Shown: in pieces, positions 51,801-63,199 of the stretch
Layout: each line of letters begins with the position of its first letter
Numbering within the stretch: the first letter of the stretch is position 1
Origin: Acanthochlamys bracteata
Taxonomy: Eukaryota > Streptophyta > Magnoliopsida > Pandanales > Velloziaceae
NCBI GenBank assembly: GCA_019914995.1
Contig: CM034132.1
Span: 8,426,662 to 8,490,661, forward strand
DNA: 64,000 bases
Direction: 5' to 3'
The notes under the pieces: model-generated
Told to the model about the DNA's origin: nothing
Databases searched by the model: none
What the model saw: the letters and a program-made list of their open reading frames with translations, nothing else
Made by a program: the position numbers and the translations under genes

Positions 51801-52318
51801 GTTATGACAGCAGTTAGCAGAACCGAGTAGAGAAGACCTGTTCACATGTCTCAATGTTGAGACCAAAATCTCTCTTAGCATCACGAGTAAATAGCTAATG
51901 CAGCAACCAAGAAAAGGCAACTTTACCTAATACGGCATGATGCAAGTCATAGACATCCCTTCTCTTAAAGTAGATTCCAATAAAAATTATAAAAGGCAAG
52001 AGGATTGCAATTAACTGATACAATAAGGATGAAAAGAATGTTATTTGATAAACATAAGAACATTTTGTAACAATGCCATCTAATATGTCATACCGGAACA
52101 GCCCAAAAGGGCACCGTATTACTCTTCAATGGATATCTAAGATCTGTCATCATGTCTCTTCCAACGAAACGATAGAAAGGATCTATCACGTTAAGTACGC
52201 CATCAATGACGACAAGAACTAAGAAGATAATCCAATCATGCATGTGAAGTCGTGCCAGTTTAACTCCATGAGTTCTGATCGTATGAGAAATACGACCACC
52301 CAACTGAATTTCTGGCAT
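48803..52318 (-). CDS. LPP: Lipid phosphate phosphatase (PAP2 superfamily, plant LPP2-like)
   Basis: Seven coding exons join in frame on the minus strand: 52318-52094, 52014-51927, 51837-51728, 51629-51536, 50779-50591, 50511-50452, 48999-48803, giving 320 residues. The three PAP2 phosphatase motifs are intact: KDAVGRPRP (K121-P129, KxxxxxxRP), FPSGH (P167-H170) and [12 protein letters not shown] (S217-D228, SRxxxxxHxxxD). About six hydrophobic segments fit the six-helix fold of this integral membrane family. Conserved plant stretches include HMHDWI near residue 27, [15 protein letters not shown] and FFPPPY. Plant LPPs dephosphorylate phosphatidic acid and related lipids at endoplasmic-reticulum or other membranes; substrate and location are inferred. 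The C-terminal tail after [13 protein letters not shown] is variable. The start is supported by the MPEIQLG N terminus and by a splice acceptor eight bases upstream. Confidence 0.93.
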
Positions 52319-52326
52319 TTTCCAAC

Positions 52327-54310
52327 CTAAAGAGAAAATTCCAAATGAGATGTCCAATATCAATAACTTATTTAAGGCAATTTTACATAATCTGAAAAGC
52401 TTGATCAACAGCAAAATTGAAGTGAAAAGGAGAACAGTGGCACATTTGGCATGACATAACGAACTAAGGCATTTGATCTCATTATAACCTCAACTATCAG
52501 GGAACCAGAAGGAATCTAGACTTTTTCTAAGACTTCAGCAAAACAATCTCCCGTAAAAGACATTTAATGCTTTAAGAATGTGATATTCAACCAAAAGAAA
52601 TAAATTTCTGAAAACAAAAAATTCACCAGTTATGGAAACCATCATTCTAAATGGCTTTATAAAAGGCTTCCTAGACGAACCACATACTCGAGTTGCGTTG
52701 CATTGGTAATTAGTCAATGGGTTAGTTGCTCGCTGTAGCCAGTGAAGGCAACAGCTTGTTGTCTTGTTCCTCTTACTTTCACTTGTTCATTCATTTTTTG
52801 TCATGAGTGTTAACGTGCTTGAGCTGTCCCCATTTGAGCAACTCCAGGCTTCCCTTGGGAATTCATGAGAGGCTCATAGTCCTATACTCAGACACTGTTC
52901 TATGGCTATGCCATCACTACTGCTTGAATAGCTTGAATAGAATAGACTGCATTAGTATACAGTTTATGATTAATTCAGGAGGTAGTCCACGAAAGCATGC
53001 TGCTCCTCCGCACAGCTCTTCCACTGGAGTGACCTTAGCCCAGGGCCTTGCTGCTATTCCAACATTGAATAGAGGAACCTTATTTCACAAACAAATTCGT
53101 GATTGCAACTTACATAATTCGATAACTCTAATATAAGGGGGTGCATCGTTATAGCAAAACCAATCATCAGTTCATGATAATTAGCCAATTACAATTGTTT
53201 TGAGGTTTATGAACATTACAGGTACTCTCACCCTCGTTCGTGTCCTAGACAATACTACCCACAGAACACAATTCATTTTCAACAATGCAGTATATAAAAA
53301 ATATAAAAAAATTAAAAGAAAAAGAGAAGAAGAAGCAGTATACCTTAAAAGCAAGAAGAACGAAAGCCTAACTTCAAATTAACAAAAGGGAAACACAATA
53401 ATAGTAATACTGCAGTCATAAAAGTAAATTTTTAACAAAAAGTGCACATACAGAAGTTACAAGGGAACTCAGATCTCACCAAGGAAAAAATTCTCAGAGA
53501 AATACCAGAACCGCTTTAATCTTCCACTAGAGTCTTCCAAACAAAGATTGGACCACAGAATAAACAAAAGAGGAACTCAGAATTCAGTGAACCCTTGCCT
53601 TTATCTTTCAGCCATTGGCAGAAATTGAAAAGAAAAGGACAGCTTTGGTTTCAGTCATTCTTCACAAAAAGAAAAAGGAAAGTGGTCGGTCCCTCTTCTT
53701 AGATTACAACTCCTAATTAACACAGTAATTTCTCCCAAATTAAAAAGAAAATCAAATCAAGAGAAAACAAAATCTCAGAACTCATCAATCTCTACAAGTA
53801 AAATTTCATGAACCTAGTTTCTTCCTCAATTGCAAAAACGAAAACGAAAAACACAGTATGAGTCTATTTTTACCAAAAAAAAAGAATAAATCGACAAGCC
53901 ACAAAATCTTAGAACTCATCAATCTCTATAAATACAATTCCACGGTACCTTGATTCATTCTCATTAAAAAGTAAAAAAAGTGAAGAAATAATTCCATGAA
54001 ACCTTAGACTTCAACTTCCGAACCGAGAATGTAACAATTTTCCACCAAAAAATTCCAGGAAATAAATAAACACAAATCTCAGAACACATAAATCGAATTC
54101 AGTCTCAAAAACAAGTAGATTTCCATAACAGTTACCGAGAAAACAAAACAATCAAAATTAAATTAAAAACAAGAATTCGTGTTCTATACAAAAATAAAAC
54201 AACAAAGAAAACACTTACCGATGGAGGAATGCTGCAAGACTGATAGATTGAATCGATTGATTGGTTTCTCTAGAGCGGTTAATAGATGGCAACAATAATC
54301 AGTTGGAGGG
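52327..54310 (-). promoter_or_regulatory. LPP 5' UTR intron and non-coding first exon
   Basis: On the minus strand an acceptor (CTCTTTAG, at 52327) lies just before the ATG. A good donor (CATCG then GTAAGTG) ends a probable leader exon at 54219, within about 54219-54310. This gives a 5' UTR intron of about 1.9 kb (52327-54218). I see no other gene in the intron; its short frames match nothing. The transcription start is not defined. Confidence 0.55.
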
Positions 54311-56985
54311 TTTGGGGAAGACGATTCAGAAAGCTTGTGTAACGGCTACTGCTGGCAACAAAATTTTGATTATAAATATTTTCTAGAAAAGAAAAAAACA
54401 AAACAAAAAAGAAGAATTGCAATCAATAATCGCCAGAAAATCGTCAGTGAGTTGTTCGAAGTAGCGTGATGACCCTGATCATGATCTAGACGGTCAAAGA
54501 AGTATTAAAATATTTATAAGTATTATTAATAAATGTTTCTCAGAAAATAATTAATTAATAGTAATACTTTTCTTAGTTTTAGATTTTGCAATAATAACCC
54601 ACTAAGAGCATGTTTAGCAAGAATGGGTATTCATTTATTTATTTTAGGTGATATCTTCCTTGGCTTTAAAATTTCTAGTGTAAATTTGAATATTACTTGT
54701 TCACTTTTTCTTTTTTATAGAACTAGCATATTAATAGTATCTTGTCTAAATGTGCAATGACTCTAAATTACAATCGAGCTAGATTGGAATGGCATTAAAA
54801 TAAAACTTTAAAAAGAAAATCAAACTAGACCAATCGTCATATAAATCGTTCATAACTAATTGTCAAATTATTTTGAATATTGAAATGATATTGTGAACAG
54901 GATAGCAAATTCCAATATATATTTTGCATGGGGACTTCCTACTTAATAGAAGCTTGGAATGCGAAATATATACTTTAATTGCAGCGTGGAGGAATGCTAT
55001 ACTTTAATTATTTATTTATTATTATTTAAATAAAAAATTCATTTCAAAATTATTAAAAAATTATATTTTATAGGTAGTTCTAAATATCTACTAAAAGATC
55101 TACAAATACTAGGTGTAACTTTTGCTGGCAACTCATTTTAAAATTGAAGAAGTCAAAATTAGTTTTAGGGACTTGTTTGGGGAGCCAGATACTAGGACAT
55201 AATCTTTTGAGGAAGGTTTTATAAATCTTCTGAGGAAGGTTTTATACATAAATTATAGAGAAAAAGTCGACTTGGTCATGAATCTTTATTGCAATTTTCC
55301 GAAAACAATTTTGGTATTCATTTTGAACGCGGAGTAGGGAGACCGCCGGTTGTTTAGACTTTAGAGTCAAACTAAAGACCTTTATTTTACTCCTTGGTCT
55401 TTGGTTTGAGCTTGTTTTGTTATTATGTTGATTACATTTTAAAAACTATGAAGCAAAATATATATGTTATATTTTCTGAAAAGTTTTCTATATGTAGAAA
55501 ACTAGAAATCCAACACTTATCATTTTTTATTTAGGATTTGCTTATATACACTTTTAAATTTAGTTTAATTTTTAACTTATTTTTACACTAAAAGAAATAC
55601 AAATTTTAACTAAAATATTTCAGCCAAACTTTAATTTTTTTTAAATTTTAAAACTAACAATTTTACGTTCAAATTCATCTTATTATAAATTAAATATAAT
55701 TTTTTAATTTATTTATAAAATAAACACGCTTTTAGCACGGAATGGGCGGGGGCTACTTAAGTAGACAAACTTTGTAGACCTGTATGTAGCTGTTCAACAA
55801 ATATGTGCATGATGCATTGCTTCTGTTAGCCAACTCCAACCATTTTTGCTATTATGCTCTAACATGCAGGACCTGTTGACTAACTTTCTTGCTGACTATA
55901 TAATTTTTTTCTTTAAATAAAAACACTGCCAATATCATGTAATAACGCCGATACGGGAAGTGACAGGCAACGAGCTAGAGTGCAAAAGTTTGACACGACA
56001 TTAGTTTATGTACACACAAACTATCAAGACTAGAGAATTGAGATGTGGAGGAAAATAGTTACTGTTGCATTTTATTCGAAATGTTTCACGAGCACTTGAT
56101 TATAATTCTTCACGTCGTAGTAAATGAAGTGTTGGTCCTTAACCAGTGACTGTAACAATTACTTCGCCGTTAATTTCTCAGTCCAGCAACAGGAACTTTC
56201 TCCCAGTGTTCGGGGCAAATAATCCAAACCCAAATCTTCGAAGGAAACGTTGAACCTTCCACTTACGTTGATGGCGTTTGAACTCGTACTTATAAAATAA
56301 AATTTTTTTAAAATAAAAATTATTTTTATTTTTTTTAAAAATAAATTATTTTTTATTTTTTAAAAAAATATATTATAAAAATTTTTATTATATTAATTTT
56401 TTAATATTTTTTTAAATTTTTAAATAATTTATTAAGTATTTATTAAATATATATTAAAAAATATAAAATTAAAAATTAAAAAAAAGCGTTTTAAAAACAC
56501 AATTTCAAACGCACTCGTAAACACCGAGATATCGGAAGGACGTGCGATAACATCCCTCCTGCTCAATCCTTTCAAACTAAATGCTAATTTCAAATCGCGC
56601 TTGTTTATCACTATATACCCATTGTCACTTTCACCCAAGGAATGAAATACAACGATATTTCTTTGCGATTGCCAGTGCCTTTCTTAAAAGGAAGGTTTTG
56701 CAAGAAAAGTTTTGATATGTATCAAAAGAAGGTAGCTGCCATATTGATCCTGTGACTGGATTCTCTAGCTACGTAAGGAACATCATCGTAGTCGCTCTCA
56801 ACAGGCCCCACACAGGAGCACCTTTCTATTTTCAATAGAATTGGGTTTGCGTAGAAGTAAACCGTAGCATGAGCGAACCGCAGGAGGAACGGGGAAAGCT
56901 AATGCAGTATTTGATTAATCCATCAACAGCAAGCAAGGAAGCAAAGCTTTCCGGTAATAATGAGGTTGATCACAAGATTGTCTCA
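54311..56985. other. Intergenic repeat-rich spacer upstream of LPP
   Basis: The first about 200 bases are the likely LPP promoter. The rest is AT-rich with no supported gene. A MITE-like element at about 56273-56515 has matching ends (GGCGTTTGAACTCGTACTTA on the left; TTTCAAACGCACTC on the right, in reverse). At about 56090-56270 a stretch shares phrases (TTTCACGAGCA, TTGATT, CAGCAACAGGAACT) with 58930-59045. Confidence 0.5.
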
Positions 56986-57281
56986 GAGCCTATTTTAAAC
57001 GCCTATAATTTCACTTTCTCCTATCAGATCTTGAGTTCTAAATAGTTTATATATTTTGATTAAATAATAAACTCAGAATTTTACTTTTACATACGAAATT
57101 TCAATTCTAATTTTATTATTTTCGCACTTCTCAATACAATTATATTTTTTAATTTTTAACATACTTTCAAAAATTATTGCAATACAAATACTGAATTTCA
57201 TTTTCACTCTATTTTTTAAGAAATTCTACTTCATATTTTTTATTTTTATAAAACTCAATTATGAATATTTGAAACACGCTT
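56986..57281. mobile_element. Tourist-like MITE family M1, copy 4
   Basis: Begins GAGCCTATTTTAAACGCCTA and ends AATATTTGAAACACGCTTT, with the family blocks TTGAGTTCTAAATAGTTTAT and AATACTGAATTTCATTTTCA between. Ends are more drifted than in copies 1 and 3, and the target duplication is not clean. It is non-coding. Confidence 0.7.
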
Positions 57282-57378
57282 TTACCTTCACGAAATTCAA
57301 GATCACCCTTTTGCATATATATTATATAAAAGAAATTTTCAATTAAGACTTTCCAAATTAATTCAGAAGGAAATATAA

Positions 57379-58744
57379 TGATGAAAAACTCTTCTCAATC
57401 TTATTCCATCTTATTCTAATTTATTCTTCAATCCTTCAATAATTATATATATATAGGAATATAGGCACATGTATACACATGCCGGCCAAAAGTGGCCGGC
57501 GAGCTCTCCAAATCTAATTTCACCGTTTGATATGAAGAATCAGGCGTTGGGAACATATTGATAAAATTTTAGCTTAATCGGAATACGAATCGATCTCCAT
57601 CGAAACTCTTGATGAAAATGACATAAACTTTTAAAACGGCAAGCAACACTGGCTATGGTGGGAGGTCCGATCAAATTGTTGATCAGCTAAGCAGCGGCGA
57701 GATTGGGTCGATGGTAACAGTGGTGTTGATCAAGGACTAAAACGTCAGCAATGGCCAGGCTGAGGCGGATTCGGTGATTTCGAACCGGTGGCAGCAGCGA
57801 TGACAATCAAAGAAATCTAGGTGAAGATCAGCGATTTCAGGTGCGGAGCGAAAGATCCAGTGAGGATAGCGGCGACATTAAGAGAGATCGAGCAGCATTC
57901 TAGCGGCTATGATGGGTCTGATCGATACAAGAGAGCAGTAGCCAAACAGCAGCTTCGACGAACGGTGAACCGAATGGCAAAGACGACAGAGACTTGATTT
58001 TCGAAAGCAGTAGCGACGACAATGGCAGAGATTGTGCCGTCGAGATCACTTCCGAGATTGCGCCGACGATTGCGACGGCAATGATGGAGCTGATTGAAGA
58101 CGGTCTGTAGAACGGTTGGAGATTGAGATGGCTGTGATGTTTCGATGGTTCGGATCACGCTGCAAGAGAGCAACAGTCAGGCATCAGCGAGACCAGTCGA
58201 TTCGACAACTAAGTCGGATCTATTGCAGTAAAGCGGTGATCTGGTGTTAAATTGAAGATCCGATGTGGCGGAGGCAACAAACGAAAGAGTTGCCATAGGC
58301 AACAAGCGAAAGTAGAGGAATTCTAGCGAAGACGTTGTAGGGTAAGGATCTTTTTTTAAGGATTTCAAATTCGATCATCGAATCTGATGGTCGAACTTTC
58401 TAACTATTGTAATCGTATCTGCACGATCGCAACGGATAGTCTGATCGGAATCTAACCATAGTAGTCATTATCTCTATGATTACAGCGAGTAGATTTAGGA
58501 TTTTTTCTTTGATACGATAATAAAAAACTCTTTTCAATCTTATTTCATCTTATTCTAACTTATTCTTCAATCCTTCAATACAATTACATATATATATCGA
58601 CTTTTTGTAACACTAAATAAGAAAAGTTTTAAATAAGTAAAGAAATATAATCTTAGGAGAATTCTAAATAAAAAAAATATCTAATTCTAAAAAAAATATT
58701 CTAATGTATTTAAAATGTTAGATATATGTTAACTCACGCTAACA
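57379..58744 (-). mobile_element. Miniature LTR element, second family, reverse copy
   Basis: Read on the minus strand, a 5' LTR at 58744 down to about 58522 begins TGTTAGCGTGAGTTAACATA and is followed by GTATCAAAG (decayed primer site). A partial 3' LTR covers about 57480 down to 57379 and ends TTTTTCATCA. It shares LTR blocks with the element at 45445-46880 (ATTGAAGGATTGA, TTAGAATAA.ATTGAA-type). The about 1-kb interior is GC-rich, contains an 8-bp-arm hairpin (GCCGGCCA/TGGCCGGC at 57481-57500) and encodes nothing recognisable. Confidence 0.6.
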
Positions 58745-59923
58745 CATACCACTACCGAGGAGATACCAACTAGGATTATAACCTACACAAAGATAATAAT
58801 CTAGTTTGTTTAGTGTCAGCAGTGCCGTTTTATCGAAAATAAATCTAAATTTTCAGAGAAAAGAATTGACATGAGCACAATGATTACTGGTGTATCTGAA
58901 AAATGTTCTTTCGTTTCAATCAACGTGGAAGTATTTCACGAGCATTTGATTCTTCACTTCCTAACAGAAGAAGTCTCGGTTCTGATCTTCTGTGTCTAAG
59001 AAAATCACTTCTCCCGTTCCTCAATGCAACAACAGGAACTATGCACCAGATTTTTAGAAAGGCAGTCGAAAACTTGCAAAGAGTTCGTTGTTGAAACGAG
59101 GAACTCTTACACACGCATTGCTTCGCCGAGGTGATGCAATAGTTGATTCCTCCTTCAATCCCCAGATTTTGAAAGATGAACGAACCACTTCTCCGATGTT
59201 GAACATATCTGCTACTGCTCGCAAACATTTCAACTGAAGAAGGCCGCATACATCCGTCATTAGCAAGCTTGAAAGTGGCATTTCATAAATTTCCTCCTAT
59301 CTCAAATCAACAAAGACTATATGCATTCGATGGAATCGGAGTTATTAATGAGCCAATGCAAGGATACTTTTATTGGTCTTTTCCTATGGATGGAGGTGGC
59401 CCTAAAGCTCCTTATGGTAAGCTCATCTGGGTTTCAATCTTAATTTTCAATAGCCATAAAATTGAAGCAAAAGAGAGAAAAGGAGAAGGAAACCTCCTTA
59501 TCAACGAGTTTGATTAAGAGACAGGAATAAAATAGATTCTTTGTCTAACTGAGTTAAAATTTTATAAATATGTTCCTAATGATAATTTTTTATCTAACCC
59601 ATGGAAATCGAAATATGTTTCTACGCACATACATGCGTGTTTATAAAATATACAATTTTGGTGAGATCTGTCAAATTCTCTTTTTTATTTTGCTAAAATT
59701 GTTGAATCCTTGTAATTATATGCTTAAGAAAATTTTATTAAGAGAACTTATGTGTTCTCATATTATTATAGTCAAGATTTATCATATGTCATGGATTTTA
59801 CTTCTCACATTAAGAAAATTTTCACTTAAATTGTCTGTATTAATATGATTGCAATTGAGCTCATAGTAGGTTGTTAAAGAAGGCAACTAATGTCAAAATT
59901 AGTAGGACAATCATATAACTCTA
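58745..59923. other. Spacer with possible decayed gene fragments
   Basis: At 58903-59094 a plus frame reads FNQRGSISRAFDSSLPNRRS. At 59269 onward a frame reads YAFDGIGVINEPMQGYFYWS and then PMDGGGPKAPYG, followed by GTAAGC, which resembles a splice donor. Neither resembles a family I can name. They could be pieces of a broken gene duplicated near 56.1 kb or chance frames. No complete gene is supported. Confidence 0.3.
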
Positions 59924-60290
59924 TCATGGCGGAACAAAATGATTCGTACTTAACGCATCTTCACAGAAACTGTTATTGCATACGCTATCCGACCAGGCTA
60001 TCCTAATGATAAAAGTCATGGAGCAAGTGATGTGCCATAAGCCGTAAAGGCGCCCACATACTATAGCACTAGGATAGAGCATTTGCAATGTATACGAAGG
60101 TGCACTCGCGAGTGCGCCGGCTTGGTGCTGTCTGGACTTTGGATTTCTACACTTCGCACGTGGGAAAGAATGGCACTGTATTAAGAATGCCCGAGTTATT
60201 CCATCGGTGTTGATGGTTAGGCTTCTCCGTTCTTCTGTTAGCTTATATGTCAAAGAAAATTTCATAATTTTTCTAAAGCTCGTTATTGTA
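59924..60290 (-). other. GC-richer island with a 113-codon minus-strand frame
   Basis: This segment is far less AT-rich than its surroundings and holds an uninterrupted minus-strand frame (60265 to 59924) containing SFPRAKCRNPKSRQHQAG and YGLWHITCSMTFIIRIAW. I do not recognise it. It also contains the 14-bp palindrome GCACTCGCGAGTGC at 60102-60115. It may be a fragment of a larger repeat or of a lost gene. Confidence 0.3.
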
Positions 60291-60300
60291 CGGATTTAAG

Positions 60301-62009
60301 CCGAGGGCGTTTAGCATTCCATTTCAAAAAATTAATTTTTTAATATTTCAATTCACATTTTTAAATATATCTATTATAAGTATTTAAAAATTTTATTTAA
60401 AATTTTAAAAAATATAAAAAATTTTACGTATTAAAAATATTTTTTTATTTATTTTTATTATTTTATTAAATAAAATATAGATCTTATTTTTTAAAAAAAT
60501 AAAAATAAAAATGTTATATTTTAAAAACAATCTCGTACATAATTTCTTTGATACCGCAAAAGACGCATCTCCAAAAGGATGATCGAGCTACAAACTATCA
60601 AGTATAAAAGTTCCTACCCGGATCAATTATAGGGTTAATTCTGTCTGGTTCCTTGCAATCAATGATGTTCCAAGATTTTTCTTGTCTTCTATATTGCATC
60701 AAAATTGCTTGAACTTGCTTTGTAATAATTTTTTATAACTCTACTTTCAACCGCAAAAGAAAAAATTTTAAATAAAAGATTTTCAAATAATTGTTTGAGT
60801 GCGTGTTTGTTTGTGCGTTTGAAGAGCGGCTTATCAACATTTTTTTATTTTATATTTTTTAATATATATTTTATAAATATATAAAAAATTTATTTAAAAA
60901 TTTAGAAAATATAAAAAAATTTTACGGAGTGAAATTTTTTTATTGCATATTTTTATTATTTTTTTAAAAGTAAAAAAATAGAGCTCATTTTTAAAAAAAA
61001 TAAAAATATTTTCTATTTTAAAAAAGCTTAATTTCATAAGCACTTTCAATCGCTCTCTAAATATGTAAGCTCTTATTAATCAATCTCGATAGGCTTCTAA
61101 TGAAATCTTTCATGCTTTCTACTCGCTCTCATTTGATAGGTACGTTTGCGTTTGAAAAAATAATTTTTTTAAAATAAAAAATAAATTTTATTTTTTTATT
61201 TCAAACAAATAATAAAAATAAATACCAAAAATATAATTAAATAAATTTTTTTAAATTTTTAAATAAATTTTCTAATATTTATAAAATATATATTAAAAAT
61301 ATAAATTAAAAAATAATTTTTTTAGAAAGCTTTGCCAAACCGCCCTATATCCTCAAGTTTTTGTTCTACATTTTGTCAAATACAATATTAACTTATTCAG
61401 AACTTAAATAACAATATATATGTTATAAAAAAGTTTGACTTTTTTTGTGATAAGAAATATTTTAAATATAATTTAGAATTTACGATATTTAGGCATGTTT
61501 ATTTATACCTTAAACTCAACATTTTTAACCAAAAAAAGTTTACTTTAACTCAATTTCGGTAAATAGGTGTTTAATTTGCTTTAAAGTGAATAAAGAAAAT
61601 GAGTTTATAAATATGAGTTAGTGAAGTTTGAGTGAGTTTAGTTTTATATTTATTTTCTATGAAAAGTGAGTTTAAAATATTATTTTTATTTTTAAAATAT
61701 GATTGTTGGAAGCAAAATTTTGATTAAAACATTAAGTTTAATTTTTATATTTATTTTTTAAAAATAAGGTAAAAGAAAATTCTTGACCAAAAATTGAGTT
61801 TAAATTTTCAAGAAATATGCTTTAAAAAAGTAAACTCAAATATTAAATTTAGTTTTAAACTTTGTTTCAATTATCACATTATAAGCTTACAAAATTTATT
61901 TTTAAGCTTACTTTTAATAGATAAATATAAAATTAAGTCACTTTAGCGTATCACTTTTTTAAGTAAATTATTCTTCAAAATTCGCTTGTTAAATTCTAAT
62001 TTCAACATA
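60301..62009. repeat. Cluster of AT-rich MITE-like elements
   Basis: At least three adjoining copies occur: about 60305-60540 (GGGCGTTTAGCATTCCATTT at the left), about 60800-61065 (GTGCGTTTGAAGAGCGGCTT left; ATTTCATAAGCACTTTCAAT right) and about 61140-61345 (GTACGTTTGCGTTTGAAAAA left; GCTTTGCCAAACCGCCC right). The first two carry the A/T palindromic core. A further AT-rich segment with GAGTTTA-type repeats at about 61490-61950 resembles the interior of the 18649 element. No gene is seen. Confidence 0.55.
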
Positions 62010-62012
62010 TAA

Positions 62013-62605
62013 GGGCATGTTTTAAACGCCCATAATTTCACTTTTTTTTGTCAGATTTTGAGTTTCAATTAGTTTATATGTTTCAATTATATAAGAAATT
62101 AAAAACTCCACTTTTACATGCAGAATTCTGTTTTAATTTTTTATTTGTATACTTACTAATACAACTATATCTTTTAATTTTTAATACACTTTTAGGACGT
62201 GTTTTAAATGACCGTAACCGAGTTTCGTGAAAATAAAAAATAAAAAGTGGAGTTTCTTAAAAAATAAAACAAAAGTGAAGTTTAATATTTGTGTTTCAAT
62301 AGATTTTAAAAATATGTTCAAAATTGAAAGATATAGTTGTATTAGAAAGTGTGCTAATAAAAAAATTAGAACTGAAATTTCGTATATAAAAATTGAATTT
62401 TAAATTTTTTATATAATTAAAATATATGAATATTTAGAACTCAAAATTTGATAAAAAAAAGTAGAGTTACGAATATTTGAAACACGCACTTAAAATTTAT
62501 TAAAAATATAAATACTAAACTCTATTTTTATTTTATTTTTTAAAAAATTTTATTTTTTATATTTTATTTTCATAAAAGTTAATTATAAATATTTGAAACG
62601 CGCTA
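62013..62605. mobile_element. Tourist-like MITE family M1, copy 5, interrupted
   Basis: The outer element starts GGGCATGTTTTAAACGCCCA and ends ATATTTGAAACGCGCTA, with TAA at 62010-62012 and 62606-62608. It is split by another M1 copy at 62195-62489; removing that leaves a normal length of about 295 bp. It is non-coding. Confidence 0.75.
62195..62489. mobile_element. Tourist-like MITE family M1, copy 6, nested in copy 5
   Basis: This 295-bp element starts GGACGTGTTTTAAATGACCG and ends GAATATTTGAAACACGCAC. Exact TTA duplications lie at 62192-62194 and 62490-62492. Relative to copy 5 it lies in the opposite orientation. The outer element resumes without loss after it. Confidence 0.85.
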
Positions 62606-62785
62606 TAAATATTATGCCAATGCGTGTTTTTCTTCCAACGCTAGAAGGTACGTTAGGATATTATTCAAATAACAATAGATTACCTAAATTAATAAAATGA
62701 ACACTTCAAATCACTAAACATTATTTGTCTTTTTATGCATACGTAGATAATTGTAGTACGTTCAATTCTTTTTCATCGTTAAAAA

Positions 62786-63014
62786 ACAACACGTGGAAAG
62801 CAAGACAAGCCCGGTCAAATCAAATACTAAGAACTGATGGCCCAAGAAGTCAAATCAAAACTTCCTTCTACTAAGGCCTAGAAGGCCCAACTTAAATCCA
62901 AAATTCCCGAGTCCTATAGACATTTAAATTAACTACTGTGGGCCCTTTTTGATGACTTGTGTATCTAAATAGGACATCCCACGAGACACGTGGCATCAAT
63001 CTGCTCATATATAA
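62786..63014 (+). promoter_or_regulatory. Promoter of a gene entering the right edge
   Basis: G-box cores CACGTG lie at 62790-62795 and 62987-62992 (the latter in ACACGTGGCA, ABRE-like). Site II-type TGGGCC/GGCCCA motifs lie at 62839-62844, 62884-62889 and 62939-62944. A TATA box (TATATAA) lies at 63008-63014. The order and spacing are those of a plus-strand promoter with transcription starting near 63040. Confidence 0.6.
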
Positions 63015-63175
63015 GATTCAGTTTGTAAGAAGTACTCTGGCAGTGACTCAGTTCTCCTTTCCGGTTTCTTCCTTCCGGCTCCTTTCTTTCCTTCCCTGCA
63101 ACTAAATTCAAAACATTTTTTCTTTTTGGTTCCATTTTGAAGTATATAGTTCTGGCCTGGCAGTGGAAGGCAAAA

Positions 63176-63199
63176 ATGTCTTGTTGGAATCGAGGAAGG
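63176..63199 (+). CDS. Possible first coding exon of a gene continuing beyond the window
   Basis: About 165 bases after the TATA box, ATG at 63176 opens a frame MSCWNRGR that runs into a strong splice donor (AGG then GTAAGTA) at 63200, phase 0. The context CAAAAATGTC is acceptable for a plant start. If correct the exon is only eight codons; alternatively this is an entirely non-coding leader exon. The product cannot be named, and I found no convincing second exon before 64000. Confidence 0.35.

Noticed and set aside
52807-53136. 109-codon frame within the LPP leader intron
   Set aside because: No recognisable motif, and it is opposite to the LPP transcript; it is most likely chance.
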